From NCBI GenBank assembly GCA_016938095.1, contig JAFGVG010000134.1:1-6236 (forward strand): a stretch of 6,236 bases of DNA. The letters are read 5' to 3'. Under the pieces are notes generated by a model, which saw only the letters and a list, made by a program, of their open reading frames with translations, was not told the DNA's origin and ran no database searches. How positions within the stretch are numbered: the first letter of the stretch is position 1; every line of letters starts with the position of its first letter. This DNA is from Bacteroidales bacterium. GTDB taxonomy: Bacteria > Bacteroidota > Bacteroidia > Bacteroidales > UBA10428. Both the position numbers and the translations under genes were made by a program. Positions 1-5,669 of this stretch are shown here, piece by piece.

Positions 1-1668
1 CCATGTTGCTACACCTTCAGTAGGTTCAAGGGTGACAGCCTGTAAGCTGGTTTTTTCTTCCTCCGGTTTTATGGCCACTTTGCTGTCCATCACCCTTATG
101 CCGATACGACTGCTGCTTATGGCCGAGGCAACACGTACCGTAACCTTATAGATACCTTCTTTTGCCACCTCAACGGTGTATAGCAACCACTCACCGCCTT
201 CGATGTCTGTCAGGCAGTATCCATTGGTAAAAGGCTCTTGGTCATCGGAAACCGTTATGTCGACCCCGTCGTTGCGGTATTCGCGACCTTTGTTACCGGC
301 TCTTTTACCTTCCTCGCCCGTATTCTCGTTATCGGTATCGGAATAGGCCATACCGGCCCGGCCCATATCGTAGTCGGTTGCAAAAATACGCCCGGGAACA
401 AGGTGGTGCGCAAAGGGTATGGTTGTGCTTTCCATCCGTTGCCGGAACATGGCATCAATAACATCTTTATTATAGCGACATTTCTCAGCCCTGAGGTTAT
501 CAGCTATTTCAAACAATACACGGGTTGCCAGTTCAGGAGAGGGTTTTTCGGCGTTGTGATTCCAGTGGTCTGTCAGCTGACGGTATTCAGGTGGTGCAAC
601 TATCATCAGGGGGCAAACCACCGAGTTAATTTTCTTCAGGGGCCACCATGCCCAGCCAATGTGGTTTTGTTCCACCAGTGAAATGCAGTCGGTAAACCAT
701 TTATTCGAATTTTCCCCGCTTTCGCCCAGCCAGACCGGCATATTGAACTTTGTGCGCAGGCCGGTTATACCATCAAGCGTTGCCTGGATATTCGGACTCC
801 AGTATTTGTGAAAGCTTAACACCATGTTGTTATCCCATGGGCCTTCGAATCCCCGGTAATTGTTTCCCCAGCCGTTGCCTTCGATGATGATGATATGTTT
901 TTTGTCGACTTCGCGGATGGCCTGGGTAATACTTTGGTATAGCTCCCAGATGGGCTGGTTGAGCGTGTCCTCAAGTCCGTTTTTGTTTTTACCTTCGAAG
1001 GTCCAGTTGGGCTCGTTAATCAGGTCGTATCCGCCAATGAAAGGTTCGTTTGCATAACGTTCGGCCAGTTTTCGCCAAAGGGCAATGGTTTTTAGCTTGT
1101 TTTGCTCACTTTCCCAGAGTGATGGCTTGGTCTCGTCGTAGTCGGAAATATTGGCATCTTTACCCTGACCTCCGGGTGCTGCGTGGAGGTCGAGGATCAG
1201 GTAAAGGCCGTTTGCTTTGCACCATGAAAGAAGACTGTCGGTGAGTTCAAACCCTTTTTTCAGCCAGGTTTGCTGTCCCGTAACAGGTTCTTCTTCAATG
1301 GGCAGGGTAAACAGGTTGTAGTGCATGGGCAGTCTTATGCTGTTGAACCCCCATTTGGCCAATGAGTCCACATCGGCCCTGGTCATGTGATTCTGCAACC
1401 ACAGGTCGTAGAATTTATCGCAGTTTTCCTTGCCAATGAGATCGGTAATCCTTGCCTTAATGAGATGCTGCATTCCTTTGTTGTTGATTTGCAGCATATA
1501 TCCTTCCTGCAGCATCCAGCCGCCCAGGCCCATACCCCGTAAAATGACTTCATGGCCCTGTTCATCAATAATTGCAGTTCCATGGGTTTTCAAGAACCCC
1601 TGTGAATTAGCATTGATTGTGAATACTACAAACATTGCCATCAGCAAAAAGTGGAGATTTTTTTTCAT
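1..1668 (-). CDS. Secreted GH5 (cellulase-family) glycoside hydrolase with C-terminal CBM6-like module, 3' end cut by window edge
   Basis: Predicted retaining endo-type glycosidase of family GH5 acting on beta-glucan or beta-mannan outside the cytoplasm; the exact substrate cannot be read from sequence. The open frame runs from ATG at 1668 to the left edge, 556 codons with no stop. Residues 1-22 form a signal peptide (MKKN, hydrophobic stretch, then ANS before Q23). The catalytic barrel spans about 25-345 and has all the residues conserved in GH5: R112 (SIRLP), H162 (DLHAAPGG), N218-E219 (LINEP, acid/base), H287 and Y289 (FHKYW), E316 (WLGESGEN, nucleophile) and W341 (WAWWP). Residues 346-418 are a connecting segment. 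From about 419 a CBM6-like beta-sandwich begins (YRNDGVDI at 464-471, GEWLLYTVEV at 492-501) and is unfinished. Further modules or a sorting domain may follow. The gene lies 45 nt after the GNAT gene on the same strand, so it may be co-transcribed. The leader (aattaacatcat) has no Shine-Dalgarno, which is normal for Bacteroidota. Confidence 0.93.
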   Translation of the reverse strand, partial: MKKNLHFLLMAMFVVFTINANSQGFLKTHGTAIIDEQGHEVILRGMGLGGWMLQEGYMLQINNKGMQHLIKARITDLIGKENCDKFYDLWLQNHMTRADVDSLAKWGFNSIRLPMHYNLFTLPIEEEPVTGQQTWLKKGFELTDSLLSWCKANGLYLILDLHAAPGGQGKDANISDYDETKPSLWESEQNKLKTIALWRKLAERYANEPFIGGYDLINEPNWTFEGKNKNGLEDTLNQPIWELYQSITQAIREVDKKHIIIIEGNGWGNNYRGFEGPWDNNMVLSFHKYWSPNIQATLDGITGLRTKFNMPVWLGESGENSNKWFTDCISLVEQNHIGWAWWPLKKINSVVCPLMIVAPPEYRQLTDHWNHNAEKPSPELATRVLFEIADNLRAEKCRYNKDVIDAMFRQRMESTTIPFAHHLVPGRIFATDYDMGRAGMAYSDTDNENTGEEGKRAGNKGREYRNDGVDITVSDDQEPFTNGYCLTDIEGGEWLLYTVEVAKEGIYKVTVRVASAISSSRIGIRVMDSKVAIKPEEEKTSLQAVTLEPTEGVATW

Positions 1669-1713
1669 ATGATGTTAATTTATAGGGTCGGCTTGTTTAT
1701 GGAAATTCATTAG

Positions 1714-2253
1714 TCATAAGGACACAGAGTTACCCTGCAGAGCAGTTGGATTCAGCAAGGCATAACGGTGTTCGTTCCATAACCGGTTATTTTTCAGCAC
1801 GTTATTTCTGAATATGCCTTCGCAGGTAAATCCGCATTTTTCCAATACCCGCATCGAAGCCGGATTATATTCATACACACCGGTGTGAATACGGGCAAAT
1901 TGTTTTACCTGGAAGCCAAAATCAGTTATACACTTCACTGCTGTTGTCATTATCCCTTTTCCCCAGTAGGGTTCACCCAGGAAGTAACCGATTTCTGCAG
2001 TTTTCCGATGCACGTCATCCAGCGGCAGCAGGCTTATGTTACCTACATAAACGCCCTCCCACTCAATGGCAAAAAAGGTATCACTTGCCTTAAATTTACT
2101 GATAAAACCAATGGCGTCATTAAGGGTATACGGGAAAGGAAAGCCATCGCGCAGGTTAATGGCAATTTTCTCGTTGTTTGCCAGTTCAGTCAGCCTTTGG
2201 GCATCGTTATCATTGAACGAACGAAGGGTGATTTTTCCCGAAGAGAGGAGCAT
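1714..2253 (-). CDS. GNAT-family N-acetyltransferase, RimJ/RimL type
   Basis: A 179-residue acetyl-CoA-dependent N-acetyltransferase, presumably cytoplasmic. The N-terminus KITLRSFNDNDAQRLTEL (7-24) is the typical opening of the RimJ/RimL group (Acetyltransf_3). The acetyl-CoA motif A is seen as AEIGYFLGEPYWGKGIMTTAV (86-106) with the pyrophosphate-binding loop WGKGIM at 97-102. The usual C-terminal block N-P-A-S-x-R-V-L-E-K-C-G-F (130-142) is followed by E-G-I-F-R (145-149). Length fits the family. Members acetylate ribosomal protein N-termini, amino acids, or small molecules including antibiotics, so the substrate is unknown. The start at 2253 is the only ATG in frame before the upstream stop. 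The gene is transcribed away from the Gfo/Idh/MocA gene across a 155-nt divergent spacer and is followed after 45 nt by the GH5 gene, with no hairpin between them. I see no functional link to the sugar enzymes. Confidence 0.93.
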   Translation of the reverse strand: MLLSSGKITLRSFNDNDAQRLTELANNEKIAINLRDGFPFPYTLNDAIGFISKFKASDTFFAIEWEGVYVGNISLLPLDDVHRKTAEIGYFLGEPYWGKGIMTTAVKCITDFGFQVKQFARIHTGVYEYNPASMRVLEKCGFTCEGIFRNNVLKNNRLWNEHRYALLNPTALQGNSVSL

Positions 2254-2276
2254 GGGTGTTTTTTCAAATGCAGGGT

Positions 2277-2284
2277 TAAATATA
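2277..2284 (-). promoter_or_regulatory. Possible -7 element for the GNAT (and GH5) transcript
   Basis: On the minus strand this reads TATATTTA, seven of eight matches to the Bacteroidota -7 consensus TAnnTTTG, and sits 23 nt before the GNAT start codon. No TTTG or TTG lies at the expected distance upstream, so the call rests on one short AT-rich match and is weak. Confidence 0.2.
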
Positions 2285-2367
2285 AGGATTATGTGGGTAA
2301 ATCGTAGGGGTTTGTCTATTTTTCCCTATCATTGTGTAGAAGTAACACATAAATTGAAAATAATTTC

Positions 2368-2375
2368 TACTTTTA
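2368..2375 (+). promoter_or_regulatory. Possible -7 element for the Gfo/Idh/MocA gene
   Basis: TACTTTTA matches TAnnTTTG at seven of eight positions and ends 33 nt before the ATG at 2409, a plausible leader length. The nearest upstream TTG (2354-2356) is only 11 nt away, too close for the usual spacing near 19 nt, so there is no convincing -33 partner. The region is AT-rich and chance matches are expected. Confidence 0.2.
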
Positions 2376-2408
2376 TGATGATTAAAACAAAAACAGCTGA
2401 TTATACAT

Positions 2409-3815
2409 ATGAAACAAAAAACGAGTAAAGGATTGAACCGGCGTGAGTTTCTCGGGCTTTCGGCCCTGGGATTGACCGGTCTAACCATTTTGCCCAGTTA
2501 TGTGGTGGATGGTGTCAGAATTGCACCCAGCGACCGTGTGGTAATGGGTTTTATCGGGCTTGGACAACAGGCACTGTCCGATTTTGCAGGTTTTGCCAGT
2601 GTTGCAGGCGTACAGGTGGCTGCAGCCTGTGATGTCGACAGCATGAAGCAGATACGCTTTAAGAAGCGCATTGAAGCATGGCAACAGTCGAAGGGGGTAG
2701 CCCCGCGTTGCGATGTTTACGAACAATATGAGCAATTGCTGGAGCGGACCGATATTGATGCCATTGAGGTGGCTAGTCCCGATCACTGGCATGCCCTGAT
2801 GACTATCCATGCCTGTCAGGCGGGGAAGGACGTTTATGTTCAGAAACCATTGGCATTCACCATCCGCGAAGGATTAAAGATGGTACGTGTTTCGCGCGAT
2901 CTGAAGCGGGTTGTGCAGGTTGGCAGTCAGCAGCGCTCCAGTAAGGAATTCCAGAAGGCCATTGAACTGGTGCAATCGGGCGCCATTGGTCATATCACCA
3001 AAATTTACGCCAAGGTTGGTGATCCGCCAAAGCCGTTAGATCTTCCCGAAATGCCTGTCCCTGGTAATCTGAACTGGAATTTATGGATGGGGCCGCTGAA
3101 CGACGCGCGCATTCATTATCATCCCGATTTATGCCCGCCCATTTCGCTTGATCCCGAAGAGCGGGAAAAGCTGTGGGGCGCATGGCGGTGGTACCGCGAA
3201 ACCGGCAATGGTTTTACAGCCGACTGGGGTGCACATATGTTTGACATTGCCCAGGCTGCCATTGGCATGGACGGGTCAGGTCCTTCGGAGATCATTCCAA
3301 AGGGATATAACGGACAGGCGTATCTTACTTTCAAATACCTCAACGGCATTCAGATGACCGAGCAGCCTTACCTCGAGGACATGCCCGGTGCACAGGGTAT
3401 TAAGTTTATTGGTACCGACGGCTGGATTGAAGTGGCCCGCGGCTACCTGGCTTGTTCCAAACCGGCGTTGGTACCAGCCGATTTGGCCGGCAACCGTCCC
3501 AGAAATATGACGCCTGAAGAGCGCAGAAAAATGTACGAACAGATGCAGAAAAGCGCAGCAAAGGGCGGGGGCAGTTTTGAAATAAGCGCCCCGCATATGC
3601 AGAACTTCATCGATTCGGTAAAATCACGCAAAGATCCTGTTGCACCCATCGAAGTGGGCTGCAGCACCAATACTTTGTGTTGCCTGGGAAATATTGCCAC
3701 CGAACTGGGTCGTCCGGTTAAATGGAATCCGGCAACACTCAGCTTTGGCAATGACACCGAAGCTGCCAGCCACCGGCTTACACAATACGAATACCGCAGG
3801 CCTTATAAGCTGTGA
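2409..3815 (+). CDS. Tat-exported Gfo/Idh/MocA-family oxidoreductase, QKP variant
   Basis: A 468-residue NAD(P)-dependent sugar or glycoside oxidoreductase, probably periplasmic. The N-terminus carries a twin-arginine signal (N-R-R-E-F-L at 10-15) and a hydrophobic core to about residue 28. The Rossmann domain follows: VVMGFIGLGQQA (44-55) is the nucleotide-binding turn, with Ala where a third Gly is common, and CDVD (74-77) ends the second strand. SPDHWHALM (123-131) is the family's SPxxxH block. The catalytic E-K-P motif reads Q145-K146-P147, keeping the lysine but replacing Glu by Gln. The C-terminal domain has WRWYRETGNGFTADWGAHMFDIAQ (259-282), with likely active-site H276 and D279. These features resemble a large Tat-signal subgroup in Bacteroidota and Planctomycetota. 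Characterised relatives oxidise sugars or glycosides, some at C3; here the substrate is unknown. The ATG at 2409 precedes the whole signal peptide, which supports this start. A hairpin terminator follows at 3879. The convergent neighbour is a polyol dehydrogenase. Confidence 0.93.
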   Translation: MKQKTSKGLNRREFLGLSALGLTGLTILPSYVVDGVRIAPSDRVVMGFIGLGQQALSDFAGFASVAGVQVAAACDVDSMKQIRFKKRIEAWQQSKGVAPRCDVYEQYEQLLERTDIDAIEVASPDHWHALMTIHACQAGKDVYVQKPLAFTIREGLKMVRVSRDLKRVVQVGSQQRSSKEFQKAIELVQSGAIGHITKIYAKVGDPPKPLDLPEMPVPGNLNWNLWMGPLNDARIHYHPDLCPPISLDPEEREKLWGAWRWYRETGNGFTADWGAHMFDIAQAAIGMDGSGPSEIIPKGYNGQAYLTFKYLNGIQMTEQPYLEDMPGAQGIKFIGTDGWIEVARGYLACSKPALVPADLAGNRPRNMTPEERRKMYEQMQKSAAKGGGSFEISAPHMQNFIDSVKSRKDPVAPIEVGCSTNTLCCLGNIATELGRPVKWNPATLSFGNDTEAASHRLTQYEYRRPYKL

Positions 3816-3878
3816 AATAATTAGGCATGAGGCTGTGCAGATAGTCAATGCATTGTGCTAAATGTTAACTTTGAATGC

Positions 3879-3910
3879 TAGGCGTAGTCTCCGGACTACG
3901 CTTATTTTAT
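3879..3910 (+). terminator. Rho-independent terminator with UNCG tetraloop
   Basis: A perfect 8-bp stem GCGTAGTC / GACTACGC (3882-3889 with 3894-3901) closes a TCCG loop, giving c(UCCG)g in RNA, a member of the very stable UNCG tetraloop class. Three more pairs (T-A, A-T, G-U) extend the stem to 11 bp at 3879-3881 / 3902-3904, overlapping the T-rich tail TTATTTTAT (3902-3910). The tail and the tetraloop occur only on the plus strand, so it should end the Gfo/Idh/MocA transcript, 63 nt after its stop codon. The minus-strand gene ending at 3933 also runs into this hairpin, but its RNA would lack a U tract and read CGGA in the loop, so termination in that direction is less certain. Confidence 0.8.
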
Positions 3911-3932
3911 GAATTATTACACAGCCTCTTCT

Positions 3933-4967
3933 TTAAAACCTGATCATGGCTTTCATTACGCCATCGGCATAATTGGCAACCATTTCAAAACCCTCTTTCA
4001 CCTTGCTGAAGGGCAGGGTATGGGTTTGCATCCTGTCGGGTTTAAGCCGGCCATCGGCGATCATATCCAGTGTATCCTTTACCGATTCGTTCTGGCGACG
4101 CACGTGTTGTATGTCTATTTCCTTGCGCCTTAACAGGTCAGCTTCAAAACTCCACCTTGCAAAAGAAGGTATGCCAATCATCATCAGACGGCCTCCCGGC
4201 TTCAACAACTGAATAGCCTGGTCGACTGCCTCCTGTTGACCGCAGCATTCGAAAACAAAATCGAGCTGACCGGGTTCTGCCGATAAAATATTTTTTACAA
4301 TGTCCGAGCTGTTGGGATTCCCGGTCCAGTGAGCGCCCATGGCTGCTGCAACCGAAAGCCGTGCGTCAATTTTGTCGGTTACATAAATACGCGATGCTCC
4401 GGCGGCCAGTGCAGGCAATAAAACGCTTATGCCAATGGGTCCTGATCCAAGAATGCCTAATTTGGCATTTTTGGTGAGACCGGCCAGCCTCGTAGCGTAA
4501 ACACCAATCGCCAGCGGTTCGGAAAGTGCCCCATGATCGGTTGTCAAATTCGCAGGCAGCGGAAAACAACTCATTTCGGGCATGACAATGAATTCCGACA
4601 AACAACCCTCGGCCTGTCCGGGACATCCCAGAAACTTCAGATTAAGACAGGTATGAAATCTTCCGGCCTGGCATTGTGCGCATTGGAAACATGGCATGGC
4701 GGGGTCAACTGCAATTTTGTCGCCCGGTTTAACACGGGTAACGGAACGGCCAACCTTTTCGACAATGCCGGCTCCTTCGTGCCCCACCGTAAAAGGGTAT
4801 TGCACTACCTGACTTCCTATTTTACCGTGGGTGTAATAATGTATGTCCGATCCGCATATGCCAACCGATTGCATTCTGATCAGCACTTCATTGTCGTGCT
4901 GTAACTCCGGAACAGGCTTTTCGATGATGCTAAGCTTCCGGATTCCGGTTAATACCATTGATTTCAT
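3933..4967 (-). CDS. Zinc-dependent medium-chain dehydrogenase, sorbitol/polyol dehydrogenase-like
   Basis: A 344-residue cytoplasmic NAD-dependent polyol or sugar-alcohol dehydrogenase of the zinc MDR superfamily, interconverting a secondary alcohol and a ketose. The GroES-like domain has VGICGSDIHYYTHGKIG (35-51), very like sorbitol dehydrogenase. Catalytic zinc ligands are C38, H63 and E64 (GHE), with E150 in SEPLAIGV matching the conserved VEPLAVGV block. The structural zinc site is complete: C93, C96, C99 and C107. The Rossmann domain has GSGPIG at 174-179 and D198 (YVTDK) at the end of the second strand, which favours NAD over NADP. The length is usual for the family. Similar proteins use sorbitol, xylitol, threonine or butanediol, so sorbitol-type is the best but not a certain assignment. 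The start at 4967 gives the normal MKSMVLTG N-terminus; a second ATG three codons in is possible. It is convergent with the Gfo/Idh/MocA gene and divergent from the methyltransferase gene. Confidence 0.93.
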   Translation of the reverse strand: MKSMVLTGIRKLSIIEKPVPELQHDNEVLIRMQSVGICGSDIHYYTHGKIGSQVVQYPFTVGHEGAGIVEKVGRSVTRVKPGDKIAVDPAMPCFQCAQCQAGRFHTCLNLKFLGCPGQAEGCLSEFIVMPEMSCFPLPANLTTDHGALSEPLAIGVYATRLAGLTKNAKLGILGSGPIGISVLLPALAAGASRIYVTDKIDARLSVAAAMGAHWTGNPNSSDIVKNILSAEPGQLDFVFECCGQQEAVDQAIQLLKPGGRLMMIGIPSFARWSFEADLLRRKEIDIQHVRRQNESVKDTLDMIADGRLKPDRMQTHTLPFSKVKEGFEMVANYADGVMKAMIRF

Positions 4968-5077
4968 GTATTGCGTATTATTTACTGTCCGGCAATATTA
5001 CGGCAAAAACCCGGAAATGATTATACGGCAGATCAAAATTGCGCTTTTAAAGTACAAGTCATATACCTAAATGGTTA

Positions 5078-5107
5078 TTGCAGACCGTTTATAATTCATT
5101 ATATTTG
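5078..5107 (+). promoter_or_regulatory. Bacteroidota-type sigma promoter for the methyltransferase gene
   Basis: TATATTTG at 5100-5107 is an exact match to the -7 consensus TAnnTTTG, and TTG at 5078-5080 lies 19 nt upstream, the spacing expected for the -33 element (TTTG/TTG) of the Bacteroidota primary sigma factor. Transcription would start near 5111-5113 and leave a leader of about 67 nt before the ATG at 5180. This is the only site in the window where both elements and the spacing agree. Confidence 0.55.
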
Positions 5108-5179
5108 GATATTCAATCCGGATGTGTATTAGGCTTTTCTGATTCCGGTTTGAAGCCATTTTTTTCTTCATCTGAATAA

Positions 5180-5635
5180 ATGCTTCGAAAGTTACTCATA
5201 GCGCCAGTTTTTATGCTTTTGTCGTTTACCGGCATCGTTTTTTTTTACTTTGCCTTGCCTGCTTATAACCTGATTCCTTTCCCGTTTAATTTGGCCGGTG
5301 TTATTGTTGCTTTTGGCGGATTTGTTGTGATGGGCAAGTCATACGATATTTTTGGTAAGCACAGCATAAAACCCTCCGAAGATTGCCCCCCGGTCCTGAT
5401 AACGAAAGGTATTTATTGCCGTACACGAAACCCAATGTACCTGGGAATGTTTATTTTGTTGTTTGGCTTCAGTTTTGCCTTCAGGAATATTGCATCAATG
5501 GCCATGGCATTACTGTTCCTTTTAGGGGTGAATTTCATTATCATTCCCCGTGAGGAAAAAGATCTGAGAGCCTTTTTCGGAGAACAGTTTGACCTGTACC
5601 GGCAACAGGTAAGCCGGTGGTACAATCCGTTATAG
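5180..5635 (+). CDS. Small membrane methyltransferase of the isoprenylcysteine carboxyl methyltransferase (ICMT/PEMT) type
   Basis: A 151-residue polytopic inner-membrane protein, probably an S-adenosylmethionine-dependent methyltransferase. Hydrophobic segments are seen at about 6-28, 37-52, 87-101 and 105-122. The family signature is clear: L-I-T-K-G-I-Y (73-79) then R-N-P-M-Y-L-G (83-89), followed after the last membrane span by P-R-E-E-K-D-L (123-129), FG at 133-134, and Y-R-Q-Q-V-S-R-W (140-147) near the C-terminus. In eukaryotic ICMT the corresponding EE and RW region lines the cofactor site. Bacterial homologues of this size are common, but their substrates (lipid, isoprenoid or other) are mostly unknown, and bacteria lack prenylated CAAX proteins, so the family name should not be read as function. 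A good promoter lies at 5078-5107. The PAS-protein gene starts 34 nt downstream on the same strand with no terminator between, so the two may form an operon. Confidence 0.88.
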   Translation: MLRKLLIAPVFMLLSFTGIVFFYFALPAYNLIPFPFNLAGVIVAFGGFVVMGKSYDIFGKHSIKPSEDCPPVLITKGIYCRTRNPMYLGMFILLFGFSFAFRNIASMAMALLFLLGVNFIIIPREEKDLRAFFGEQFDLYRQQVSRWYNPL

Positions 5636-5669
5636 CGCTGCTAATGATTTGGTTAATTATAATGTTTGA

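Noticed and set aside
238..681. Open frame of 147 codons on the plus strand
   Set aside because: It lies wholly antisense to the GH5 catalytic and CBM6 coding region, whose frame has all the family's conserved residues. The plus-strand product has no recognisable domain.
1885..2307. Open frame of 140 codons on the plus strand
   Set aside because: It is antisense to the GNAT gene, which has clear acetyl-CoA motifs. The plus-strand translation shows no family signature.
2276..2488. Minus-strand frame of 70 codons across the divergent spacer
   Set aside because: It overlaps the Tat signal coding region and the presumed promoters of both flanking genes. Its product is Cys/Phe-rich with no motif, as expected from antisense reading of AT-rich DNA.
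3276..3757. Two overlapping minus-strand frames of about 105 codons
   Set aside because: Both are shadows inside the Gfo/Idh/MocA gene, whose frame continues with family features to its stop at 3815.
4533..4904. Plus-strand frame of 123 codons
   Set aside because: It is antisense to the zinc-binding half of the polyol dehydrogenase, where all metal-ligand residues are intact on the other strand.
4993..5000. TAATATTG on the minus strand as -7 element for the polyol dehydrogenase
   Set aside because: It has one mismatch to TAnnTTTG and no -33 element at the right distance, so it is not listed as a feature.
4941..5150. Ten-base direct repeat GATTCCGGTT at 4941-4950 and 5141-5150
   Set aside because: The first copy is inside the dehydrogenase coding region and the second in the leader of the next gene. 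Only two copies exist with little flanking similarity, so chance is the simpler explanation.
5634..5643. Short symmetry AGCGCTGCT / TAGCgctGCTA after the methyltransferase stop
   Set aside because: A 4-bp stem with a 3-nt loop and no T tract is too weak to be called a terminator.
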